Positions 18,996 through 26,909 of a stretch of DNA of 42,219 bases are shown piece by piece; positions within the stretch are counted from its first letter, which is position 1; each line of letters starts with the position of its first letter. Origin of the DNA: JBKBUF01 sp046290815 (lineage in GTDB: Bacteria > Bacteroidota > Bacteroidia > Cytophagales > Cytophagaceae); NCBI GenBank assembly GCA_046290815.1, contig JBKBUF010000033.1, positions 1-42,219 of the forward strand, given 5' to 3'. The notes under the pieces were generated by a model. That model saw nothing but the letters and a program-made list of their open reading frames with translations, had not been told where the DNA came from and searched no databases. Both the position numbers and the translations under genes were made by a program.

Positions 18996-20228
18996 TTATT
19001 TGCTAAGTTTTGCTTTCAGATTAGTATCAAGTGCAGACAGGAATTCCTCAGTATATAAGAAATGCTCTCCGTGTTTCACATTGCTTCCATGAACCGATAC
19101 GGCAAGGTCCTTGGTCATCTTACCACTCTCTACCGTTTCTATGCATACTTTTTCAAGAGTTTCGCAGAAATTGATCAGTTCCTGATTGTTATCAAGTTTT
19201 CCTCTGAATGCAAGTCCTCTTGTCCATGCGAAAATAGAAGCAATCGGATTTGTAGAAGTAGGTTTTCCTTTCTGATGATCTCTGTAGTGTCTTGTAACTG
19301 TTCCGTGAGCAGCTTCAGCTTCCAGTACTTTTCCGTCAGGTGTAATAAGTACAGAAGTCATAAGGCCAAGAGAACCGAATCCCTGAGCTACTGTATCTGA
19401 TTGTACGTCTCCATCATAGTTTTTGCATGCCCATACAAAGTTACCATTCATTTTAAGAGCAGAAGCCACCATGTCATCTATCAGTCTGTGCTCGTAAGTG
19501 ATTCCTGCAGCTTCAAATTTAGCTTTGAATTCTTTCTGATATATTTCTTCGAAGATGTCTTTGAAACGGCCATCGTATTTTTTCAGGATGGTGTTTTTAG
19601 TGGACATGTAAAGAGGCCATTTTTTTGTAAGAGACATGTTGAAGCATGATCTTGCAAAACCTATGATGGACTCATCGGTGTTATACATAGTTAAAGCTAC
19701 TCCATCTCCTTTGAAGTTATACACTTCGAAAGTCTGTGGGGTACCGCCACCTTCAGGAGTGAAGGTCATGGTAAGTTTTCCTTTACCTTTAATTACAGTA
19801 TCTGTAGCTCTGTACTGATCACCGAAAGCGTGACGGCCGATGCAGATAGGTGCTGTCCAGTTAGGAACAAGTCTCGGAACATTTTTAGTTACGATTGGCT
19901 CACGAAATACAGTACCATCAAGAATATTTCTGATTGTTCCGTTTGGTGATTTCCACATTTGCTTTAGTTTGAATTCTTCCACACGAGCCTCATCCGGAGT
20001 GATCGTAGCGCATTTGATACCAACCTGGTATTTTTTGATAGCTTCTGCAGCATCTACTGTTACCTGATCATTGGTAGCATCTCTGTGTTCGATTCCCAAA
20101 TCGTAGTATTTGATATCAACATCAAGGTAAGGAGTGATCAATTTGTCTTTTATAAATTTCCAGATGATTCTTGTCATCTCATCTCCATCCAGTTCCACTA
20201 CCGGATTTGCAACTTTGATTTTTTTCAT
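18996..20228 (-). CDS. icd: NADP-dependent isocitrate dehydrogenase (eukaryote-like homodimeric type)
   Basis: 410 aa from ATG 20228 (MKKIKVANPVVELDGDEMTR); an upstream in-frame TTG adds only three residues and is not needed. It oxidises isocitrate to 2-oxoglutarate and CO2 in the TCA cycle, with NADPH as product. Motifs: substrate-binding SPNGTIRNILDGTVFREPI, GRHAFGDQYRATD, metal-binding DDMVASALKMNG with the KNYDGDVQSD segment, and the cofactor loop AEAAHGTVTRHYR, whose Arg and His fit NADP rather than NAD. Length and sequence match the eukaryote-type subfamily found in many Bacteroidota. Transcribed alone. Confidence 0.96.
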   Translation of the reverse strand: MKKIKVANPVVELDGDEMTRIIWKFIKDKLITPYLDVDIKYYDLGIEHRDATNDQVTVDAAEAIKKYQVGIKCATITPDEARVEEFKLKQMWKSPNGTIRNILDGTVFREPIVTKNVPRLVPNWTAPICIGRHAFGDQYRATDTVIKGKGKLTMTFTPEGGGTPQTFEVYNFKGDGVALTMYNTDESIIGFARSCFNMSLTKKWPLYMSTKNTILKKYDGRFKDIFEEIYQKEFKAKFEAAGITYEHRLIDDMVASALKMNGNFVWACKNYDGDVQSDTVAQGFGSLGLMTSVLITPDGKVLEAEAAHGTVTRHYRDHQKGKPTSTNPIASIFAWTRGLAFRGKLDNNQELINFCETLEKVCIETVESGKMTKDLAVSVHGSNVKHGEHFLYTEEFLSALDTNLKAKLSK

Positions 20229-20300
20229 TTTAAGCAAAATTAGTGGTTATTAATAAGTTATAACGTATAAGGCTATTGTTAAAGCCATTTTAAACAAATA

Positions 20301-20308
20301 CAAATATA
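20301..20308 (-). promoter_or_regulatory. Probable -7 box of the icd promoter
   Basis: Read on the minus strand this is TATATTTG, an exact match to the Bacteroidota -7 consensus TAnnTTTG, 72 nt upstream of the icd ATG. A TTG (20327-20329, minus strand) lies 18 nt further upstream, a fitting -33 element. Confidence 0.55.
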
Positions 20309-20503
20309 GCAGGCAAAGGCAAAGTGGCAAGAGGAAAATTAAAATACTGGATATTAATTACTTAAATCAAAAGCATATAATAATTCATAGCAGATCCAAT
20401 AATTGACAGCTGATTGTTCGGAACATATTTAAATAGTTTCGTCTGATAAATAAAGAAAAGATTATGAGATCCCATGGATGTATTAATCATATTCAAATAT
20501 TTT

Positions 20504-21229
20504 ATGCTAAGATTTCTTTTATTTTTTACTTTGTTTCCATTCTTAATTTCCGCTCAAAATAATATAAAAAATAATTTTTCCAGACCAGCAATGTTCAGAG
20601 TTTCTGTCAATGCACCACAGGTTATTTACAGTGCATTATTTAATAAAGGTGTGGAAATTTTTACTGAGACCCAGTTAAAAAATAACTGGTATTTGGAGGT
20701 ATTTGGTGGATATAAGAGTGGTAAATCCAAAGATACATCATATACCGTATATAACAGTTTTATTTTTTATGATTATAATTACATAAGCAGATTTGATTTT
20801 GCACGTGGTATTTATTCAGGTCTAGGTATTCGTTATTATCCGGAATATGATATACCGAAATTTTTGAAAGGGTTTATTACTTTACATTTATTCTGGCGGC
20901 AGTTTAGTTATAAGGATAAAGTTATTACAAGTAAACATCAGTTTCTCAAAGAAAACGAATATATCAGTAAAAATTCAATGCGTGTAAATATAGCAGGAGC
21001 TAAGCTTATTTATGGTATTACTCTTTCAGCAGCTTTAACAAGCAGGTATTTTATTTTTTTTGAACCTTATACCGGTATAGGACTGAGATATAAATATGCC
21101 ATTACTGATATTGATTACAGAAATTATTATAACCGATATAATCATACGGATAGAAACATAACAGAAAAAGAATCGGGTTGGTATCCTTCAGTACATGTAG
21201 GTTTTAAGACAGGAATTGAGATTAGGTAA
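20504..21229 (+). CDS. Probable outer-membrane beta-barrel protein, function unknown
   Basis: 241 aa from ATG 20504, which gives a clean signal peptide (MLRFLLFFTLFPFLISAQ); an in-frame ATG at 20474 would add ten residues. The mature part alternates hydrophobic and polar residues in short aromatic-rich strands (GLGIRYYPEYDI, YFIFFEPYTGIGLRYKY) and ends VHVGFKTGIEIR, as in small Bacteroidota barrels (outer membrane beta-barrel or DUF3575-like). No catalytic motif. It is monocistronic. A decayed fragment that looks like the end of a related barrel follows at 21237-21383. Confidence 0.65.
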   Translation: MLRFLLFFTLFPFLISAQNNIKNNFSRPAMFRVSVNAPQVIYSALFNKGVEIFTETQLKNNWYLEVFGGYKSGKSKDTSYTVYNSFIFYDYNYISRFDFARGIYSGLGIRYYPEYDIPKFLKGFITLHLFWRQFSYKDKVITSKHQFLKENEYISKNSMRVNIAGAKLIYGITLSAALTSRYFIFFEPYTGIGLRYKYAITDIDYRNYYNRYNHTDRNITEKESGWYPSVHVGFKTGIEIR

Positions 21230-21236
21230 ATTAAAT

Positions 21237-21383
21237 GAATCCGGAAATACGAAGCAGAATTATTCAGAAGTTAACAGGTGGTGGACAGGAATTGCTCCTT
21301 AATTTGGTGTTAAACCTGGATTGGGATTGTGAAGGCTGGTCCTTAAACAGGATGTTGGATTTAATCTAATAGTCAAAATTTAA
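21237..21383 (+). pseudogene. Remnant of an outer-membrane barrel C-terminus
   Basis: One reading frame reads NRWWTGIAP-stop-FGVKPGLGL-stop-RLVLKQDVGFNLIVKI-stop. The strand pattern and the final VGFNLIVKI are typical of barrel C-termini. The first internal TAA is one change from CAA and the second, TGA, one change from CGA or TGG. This looks like the end of a decayed paralogue of the neighbouring barrel gene. Judged by eye from a short fragment. Confidence 0.35.
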
Positions 21384-21435
21384 TGCCATTAAGTTATGAC
21401 AAAAGTTAGTAGTTAAGCACTGAAATAACTTTAAG

Positions 21436-21493
21436 GTCAGATTGAGCGGAGTCGAAGCACTGTTAATAATATTTCGACTCCGCTCAATCTGAC
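21436..21493. repeat. Perfect 21-bp inverted repeat (TTGAGCGGAGTCGAA type)
   Basis: The left arm 21436-21456 and right arm 21473-21493 are exact reverse complements, with a 16-nt loop. The core TTGAGCGGAGTCGAA is a sequence I know as recurrent between genes in Bacteroidota genomes. Here it sits between convergent genes and may act as a bidirectional terminator, though without a T-tract. Confidence 0.85.
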
Positions 21494-21549
21494 TGTTACC
21501 CAACCTGCATCCTTAACTTAAAGGCACAAATTCATAATTCAACATTGTT

Positions 21550-24474
21550 TTAATACCCAAAAATCTCCTCCAGACTCAACTGCTGTACTTTTCCATATTT
21601 CGACAGCTCTTCAAAATTAATTCTGTCTTTTGAGCCTACAATTACAATGGTTTTATTTCTGTTTTTGATTTTTTGTGAATGGAAAGATTTAATATCATTC
21701 AGGCTCATATCCTTTAGTTGATTATAGATGTCTTTACGAATATCGTAATCTATACCTAGTCTCCTTAATCTCTCATACTCCATTAATACTCCACTTTTGG
21801 TAATTCTTTGTGTATTGATGTTTTCCATTATTGCAGTTTTGGCGTTATGGTATGCAGCTTCTGATACAGGCATGTTGTTTAGCAAATCATTCATTCCATC
21901 CATAGCATCTTCGATCTTGTCTGCCTGCGTTCCAATATAGCTCATGATATAATTCGGGTCATCTTTCCTTGATGCTGTTTCATATCTTGATCTTACTGCA
22001 TAAGCCAATGCTTTCGACTCTCTCATCTCCTGGAATACTACAGAGCCCATACTGCCTCCGAAATATTCATTAAAAAGGGTTACCTGAGGTGCTAATGACT
22101 TATCATAGGTAACACATTTTGTTACGAACATAATTTCAGCCTGTACCATATTATAATCGGCCCAGTAAACTTTGTTTTCGTTGGTCTCAAGATGGACAAA
22201 TTTCTTTTTAGCAGGGGCTTTTTTAAGCTTGCCTTTAAGAGTATGTATTGTGCTTATTTTTTTGTCCAAACCTGATTTCTCAGCAGGTCCATAATACATT
22301 ACCCGATGTTCTATATTCTTTAATCCTTTGATCAGGTCTGTCAGTTCGGAAGCTTTAAGGATTTTCAATTGCGATTCAGATAGAATATTGGTTGATGGAG
22401 ATTCTTTTCCGAATTTAGCATAGCTGACTAATGCATTTCTTATAGCATCCTTATTAAGTTTATTATCCTTTCTGCTTTTAATAATTCTTTCTACAAGAAT
22501 ATCCAGAGCTTCCTGATCAGGTTTTACATTTGTAAGAATAGATTCTGCCAGAGAAACTGCCTTTTCAAAATTTTCATCCAATCCGGTTACATTAAAATAA
22601 ATCGCATCAGTTGTGATAGAAAATGAATAAGAACAACCTATTTTGTAAAACTCTTTTTTAAGTTCCTCATTGGTTAGTTTATCTGTTCCTAAATAATTCA
22701 TGTAGGATATTGCTACGCCATACATAGGGTCAGTGTCTGAACCGATTTCCCAGGTGTAATTAAGGCTGAAGATTCCATTTTCTGTATTCTTTTTATATAG
22801 TACAGGAAGCTTATTTTTTAGTACTCCTTTATCCAGATCTCTATTGAAATCCAAAAATACCGGCGTAAGAGGCGTGGTAGGCTTTGCCATCACCTGCTTA
22901 TAAAATTCGGAGCTGTTGTCACGATTTACAGGTACAGCAGATATTTTAGGTTTAGGTACTTTTTGTACAGTTGAATCCACACCAGTTTCTTTGAACACCG
23001 CTACATAATTGTTGCTGAAGTATCTGTTGGCAAAGTCCACCAGTTCCTGTTTTGTTATTGCAGATAATTGATCTATTTCTTTTACTTCTTCTTCCCAGGG
23101 AGTGTGGCTTATAAAAGCATCAACAAATGCATCTGCTCTTGCTTTATTGCTTTCATAGCTTCTCATTTTGGAAATTTTGATATCATTAATTACAGCAGTT
23201 AAAAGCCAGTCATCAAAATGTCCTTTTTTAACAAGTTCCAATTGGCCAAGCAGTAAATCTTTCAGTTGTTCCAGTGTTTGACCTTGCTTGGGTTTTCCTC
23301 CCATTACAAGCATAGAATAATCATTGAAAGCCATATCATAGGCATAAGCGCCCATTACTTTTTGTTTTTGATTCAGATTAAGATCCATCAGGCCGGCTTG
23401 ACCGTTTGTAAGTATTTGTCCTATTAATTTCAGGTATAAAGGATCCTTTTCTTTGCCTTCTTTTTTTCCCTGAAAGCGGAAGGCCATTGTAAGATTTTCT
23501 GCATCCGGACCGACAATTTTTACTTCCCTTGGCGAAGTGATATCAGTTTCAACAGGTGCATTATATTCAGGCACGTCCTGTTTTTTTAGTTTACCGAAAT
23601 AGCGGTCAATTATCTGAATGGTTTTGTCAGGGTCAAAATCTCCGCTAAGGCAAATTGCCATATTGTTGGCGACATAATATTTGTTGAAATATTTTTTTAT
23701 TTCTGTTATGCTCGGATTTTTCAGATGTTCAATAGTTCCGATGGTGGTTTGTGTTCCATACTGGTGATTGCGAAACAGGTTTTCCAGAAGGGCTTCCCAT
23801 ACTTTTCTTCTGTCAGTATCCATTCCCTTGTTTTTTTCTTCATATACCGCTTCTAATTCAGTATGAAAAAGACGAGGTACTACTTCTCCGAACCTTTCAG
23901 CTTCGATTTCTGCCCACTTTTCAATGCTGTTAGAAGGGATATCATTTACATAGACTGTTTGTTCAACAAAAGTATAGGCATTGGTGCCTGTAGCTCCCAG
24001 ATTACTTAATAGTTTATCATATTCATTGGCAATGGCATAAGTAGCAGCTAGTAAAGAGATGCTATCAATTTGGGTATATAATTTTTGTCTCTCAAGCGGG
24101 TTTTTGGTTTTTCTGTAAACTTCATACAGTTGTTCGATCTTGTCCAGCTGAGGTTTTTCTTTTTCCCAGTTTGAGGTCCCGATTTTGGAAGTGCCTTTAA
24201 ATAGTATATGTTCCAGATAATGTGCCAGGCCTGTTGCATCTGAAGGATCATTTTTGCTGCCTGCTCTTACTGCTACATATGTTTGTATTCTTGGAGCATC
24301 CTTATAAACTGTCATGTATACTTTTAACCCATTACTTAATGTATAGATCCTTGCATTAAGCGGGTCGTTAGTTACAGTTTCATAAGAGTACCCGTTGGAC
24401 TGATGAGTTTCTGTTTTATACTGGCCAAATACCAGCAGAGGAAAAAACAGTAATAGGAAAAGTGATTTTTTCAT
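21550..24474 (-). CDS. Exported M16 zinc metallopeptidase, full-length two-unit (insulinase/PqqL-like)
   Basis: 974 aa from ATG 24474, which starts directly with signal peptide MKKSLFLLLFFPLLVFGQ; an in-frame ATG seven codons upstream is less likely. The inverted zinc motif is HYLEH at 85-89 (TGLAHYLEHILFKG), with the downstream Glu ligand in LEAVYEEKNKGMD. The protein contains two complete M16 units in tandem; the C-terminal unit lacks zinc ligands and has FGGSMGSVVFQEMRESKALAY, as in PqqL/pitrilysin. It probably degrades peptides in the periplasm. It is unrelated in architecture to the 411-aa M16 at 7993. Monocistronic. Confidence 0.93.
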   Translation of the reverse strand: MKKSLFLLLFFPLLVFGQYKTETHQSNGYSYETVTNDPLNARIYTLSNGLKVYMTVYKDAPRIQTYVAVRAGSKNDPSDATGLAHYLEHILFKGTSKIGTSNWEKEKPQLDKIEQLYEVYRKTKNPLERQKLYTQIDSISLLAATYAIANEYDKLLSNLGATGTNAYTFVEQTVYVNDIPSNSIEKWAEIEAERFGEVVPRLFHTELEAVYEEKNKGMDTDRRKVWEALLENLFRNHQYGTQTTIGTIEHLKNPSITEIKKYFNKYYVANNMAICLSGDFDPDKTIQIIDRYFGKLKKQDVPEYNAPVETDITSPREVKIVGPDAENLTMAFRFQGKKEGKEKDPLYLKLIGQILTNGQAGLMDLNLNQKQKVMGAYAYDMAFNDYSMLVMGGKPKQGQTLEQLKDLLLGQLELVKKGHFDDWLLTAVINDIKISKMRSYESNKARADAFVDAFISHTPWEEEVKEIDQLSAITKQELVDFANRYFSNNYVAVFKETGVDSTVQKVPKPKISAVPVNRDNSSEFYKQVMAKPTTPLTPVFLDFNRDLDKGVLKNKLPVLYKKNTENGIFSLNYTWEIGSDTDPMYGVAISYMNYLGTDKLTNEELKKEFYKIGCSYSFSITTDAIYFNVTGLDENFEKAVSLAESILTNVKPDQEALDILVERIIKSRKDNKLNKDAIRNALVSYAKFGKESPSTNILSESQLKILKASELTDLIKGLKNIEHRVMYYGPAEKSGLDKKISTIHTLKGKLKKAPAKKKFVHLETNENKVYWADYNMVQAEIMFVTKCVTYDKSLAPQVTLFNEYFGGSMGSVVFQEMRESKALAYAVRSRYETASRKDDPNYIMSYIGTQADKIEDAMDGMNDLLNNMPVSEAAYHNAKTAIMENINTQRITKSGVLMEYERLRRLGIDYDIRKDIYNQLKDMSLNDIKSFHSQKIKNRNKTIVIVGSKDRINFEELSKYGKVQQLSLEEIFGY

Positions 24475-24479
24475 TAGAA

Positions 24480-24708
24480 GAAGTTTAAAGTTCAAAGTTT
24501 AAAGTTCAAAGAGTTGAGACCGTAAACTTTTAAAAAGTTTATTTCAAAGATAAAAGTAAAGTTGGAATAATAAAGTTCAAAAACATAAAGGTTTAAGCAT
24601 AAAGTGGAAAGCAGAAAGCCGAAAGCAGTATGGTGATGGAAACTCCAAATTTCAGGCCCCAAATAACAAACTCAAACTTTGAACTTTAAACTCTAAACTT
24701 TCAACTCT
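24480..24708. repeat. AT-rich intergenic repeats of AAGTTTAAAGTTC type
   Basis: The stretch 24480-24512 has two tandem copies of AAGTTTAAAGTTCA, and 24672-24710 carries the inverted version (CTTTGAACTTTAAACT). The middle has AAAG-CAGAAAGC runs. No gene is visible. The two arms could form a large stem across ~190 nt. Confidence 0.6.
24545..24552 (-). promoter_or_regulatory. Probable -7 box of the M16 gene promoter
   Basis: Minus strand TATCTTTG, an exact TAnnTTTG match 70 nt upstream of the M16 start codon. Confidence 0.5.
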
Positions 24709-26415
24709 TTAAAAATTCGTTTCCAGTCCGAATCTCTTTTTGATGTCTTCCACTATTGGGTATTTTTCAGCCAGGTAGGTATATTTTTCGTTTGGGGTAT
24801 ATCTTAGTTTTACTTCTTCCTGGGCTTTTATTTCGGCGTCAATTGATAATGAAAAATTGCCTGTGGTTTTTCTTAAATACTCAAGAAGTGTATTTCTGAA
24901 ATTGTCCAGTACATCCTTTTGGATGAGGTTGTCAAGCTTTAGCTTTATGGTGGTATTTTCAAGTTGAAATTCCCTGTCCAGCACAAAGAATTCGTTCATT
25001 TTCTTTTCGTTTTTCAATCTTTGTGCATAATCCAACCAGATGCGCTTTAGCTGTTCCGCAGTAACCGTTTTATCTGCGGTGCCCGGTACAGGGACATCAA
25101 CATTCAGGTCCGGAGTTTTTTTTTCTTCGGCAGGTGCGGTATTTACCTGGTTCGTCAGATCTTTTAAGCTGGGAACTTTTATGGTAGATTTTACTGATGG
25201 AGTTGCAGTAGCTGTAGATGCCACAGGAGCAGAGGGCTCTTTTGCAGCTTCTGCTATTGAATCAGATTTTTTTTTTACGTCCTGCCCTGGTGAGAGGCTT
25301 TGCTTTGCTAAATCAATGGCGTTGTTAAGATATGCCATTTTCATCAGAGAAAGCTCGACCAGCAGACGCTGATTTTTACTGCCCTTATACTGCATGTCGC
25401 AGTGATTTGCAATGTTGAGGGCGCTCATCAGAAAGGAAATACTTGTTTTGTGGGCTTGTGCAGAATATTTCTGACGTACATCTTCAGCAACCTCAAGTAG
25501 CTTTAAAGTGGCTTCGTCTTTGCATACAAGGAGATTTCTGAAATGTTCAGCCAGGCCGACAATGAAATTATGACCATCAAAGCCTTGTCTTATGATCTCA
25601 TCAAAAATCAACAGTACTCCCGGTAAATCCTGACCATAGAGAAGGTCTGTGATCTTAAAGTAATAATCGTAATCGAGAATATGAAGATTCTCTATGGTAA
25701 GTTTATATGTTACCGTATTGCTTGCTGAGAAGGTAACAATAAGGTCAAATATAGATAGCGCATCTCTGAGTGCACCATCTGCTTTTTGGGCTATGAGGTG
25801 CAATGCCTGAGGTTCTGCACTTATATTTTCTTTTTCAGCAATGCGTGCCAGGTGATCTGCAATATCTTTTACCGATATTCTGTTAAAGTCGAAAATCTGG
25901 CACCTTGATAAGATGGTTGGTATAATCTTATGTTTCTCTGTTGTTGCCAGAATGAAAATGGCGTATTTCGGAGGCTCTTCCAGAGTTTTCAAAAATGCAT
26001 TAAATGCTGCATTTGACAACATGTGAACCTCATCTATGATATAGATTTTATATTTTCCGTACTGAGGAGGATAACGTACCTGATCTACAAGATTTCGGAT
26101 ATCGTCCACTGAGTTATTGGACGCTGCATCAAGTTCATGTACGTTAAAAGATGCATTGTTATTAAAGCTTTTGCAGGATTCACATTCGTTACACGCTTCA
26201 ATGTCAGCAGTGATGTTTTCACAATTGATTGTTTTGGCAAGAATACGGGCATTGGTTGTTTTACCTACCCCTCTTGGTCCGCAAAAAAGAAAAGCCTGTG
26301 CCAGGTGGTTGTTCTTTATAGCATTTTTTAATGTAGTAGTAATGTGTGACTGTCCGACAACAGATTCAAAAGTTGTAGGACGGTATTTCCTGGCAGAGAC
26401 AACGAAATTTTCCAT
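24709..26415 (-). CDS. dnaX: DNA polymerase III gamma/tau subunit
   Basis: 568 aa from ATG 26415. It is the clamp-loader ATPase of the replicative polymerase. AAA+ motifs: Walker A GPRGVGKT (46-53), zinc-binding Cys65, Cys75, Cys78 and Cys81, Walker B DEVH (128-131), TLEEPP, and the SRC motif (170-172). Domain III runs to about 360. A Pro/Ala/Lys-rich linker (~375-440) leads to a tau-like C-terminal domain (VTAEQLKRIWLDYAQRLKNEKKMNEF). The linker opens with a run of ten A in the coding strand (25267-25276), where slippage in either direction gives an early stop (see finding). The small DUF2188-like gene lies 161 nt upstream on the same strand. Confidence 0.96.
   Translation of the reverse strand: MENFVVSARKYRPTTFESVVGQSHITTTLKNAIKNNHLAQAFLFCGPRGVGKTTNARILAKTINCENITADIEACNECESCKSFNNNASFNVHELDAASNNSVDDIRNLVDQVRYPPQYGKYKIYIIDEVHMLSNAAFNAFLKTLEEPPKYAIFILATTEKHKIIPTILSRCQIFDFNRISVKDIADHLARIAEKENISAEPQALHLIAQKADGALRDALSIFDLIVTFSASNTVTYKLTIENLHILDYDYYFKITDLLYGQDLPGVLLIFDEIIRQGFDGHNFIVGLAEHFRNLLVCKDEATLKLLEVAEDVRQKYSAQAHKTSISFLMSALNIANHCDMQYKGSKNQRLLVELSLMKMAYLNNAIDLAKQSLSPGQDVKKKSDSIAEAAKEPSAPVASTATATPSVKSTIKVPSLKDLTNQVNTAPAEEKKTPDLNVDVPVPGTADKTVTAEQLKRIWLDYAQRLKNEKKMNEFFVLDREFQLENTTIKLKLDNLIQKDVLDNFRNTLLEYLRKTTGNFSLSIDAEIKAQEEVKLRYTPNEKYTYLAEKYPIVEDIKKRFGLETNF
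25267..25276 (-). promoter_or_regulatory. A10 slippage site inside dnaX
   Basis: The coding strand reads GT followed by ten A and TCTGAT (Val380, three Lys, Ser). One extra A gives ATC TGA at once (a 384-aa product); one A fewer gives a stop within four codons. Homopolymer runs of this kind in dnaX cause transcriptional slippage in Thermus; the same is inferred here. Confidence 0.6.
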
Positions 26416-26576
26416 CAACGCAATTTAGTAAAAATAATGGTTTTGCTCAGGAGAGAAAACAAAAAAAATGGAGGAAAAGTGCCTGTGAAACAGAAAAGAT
26501 CAGGTGGAAAAATAAGTGGAAAAAGCGACCGAAATGTTAATAACATGTTAACAATCCAGTCGCGATTATTTATTGT

Positions 26577-26831
26577 TTACAGATTTGACTGGTAGTAAGC
26601 CATAAAATCAGCCAGTTTCTTTTCCGGATTCTCTTCAAAGATTCTTTCTTCTTCAATAGCTCCGTCCGGCGTTTGAATTACGACTTTACATTTTGGTTCT
26701 TTTTTTGCCAGTTCAAAAGTTCTTAATACCAAATCCCTTTTAGTAGGACTTCTCAATATTACTTTATTTGACAGATTTTCTTTGGCCTCCCAGCATGGTC
26801 CGGCCGGAACGATAGTATATGCTTTTGTCAT
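26577..26831 (-). CDS. Small DUF2188-like protein
   Basis: 84 aa, no signal peptide. It has the layout of DUF2188 proteins: an N-terminal strand (YTIVPAGPCWEAKEN), a helix with ELAKKEP, then a strand hairpin CKVVIQTPDGAIEEERIF that resembles the VVHxKDGxIxEERTY signature. The function of this family is unknown. It lies upstream of dnaX on the same strand, but the 161-nt gap gives no proof of cotranscription. The match is by pattern only. Confidence 0.6.
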   Translation of the reverse strand: MTKAYTIVPAGPCWEAKENLSNKVILRSPTKRDLVLRTFELAKKEPKCKVVIQTPDGAIEEERIFEENPEKKLADFMAYYQSNL

Positions 26832-26909
26832 AACAGGAAATGGATTTTTCTGTAAAACTTTAAGACCGGTAAAAGGTTTTAAAAATATCTGGCTTTTATT
26901 ATAGTTGCT

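Larger units (their letters stand above)
21230..21549. other. 320-bp gap: decayed barrel fragment and a perfect 21-bp hairpin
   Basis: The gap between the barrel gene and the convergent M16 gene has no intact gene. It holds a degenerate reading frame (21237-21383) and a long inverted repeat (21436-21493), listed separately; the remainder is AT-rich with nothing I can assign. Confidence 0.7.

Noticed and set aside
19062..20067. Plus-strand frames opposite icd
   Set aside because: Compositional shadows of a highly conserved enzyme.
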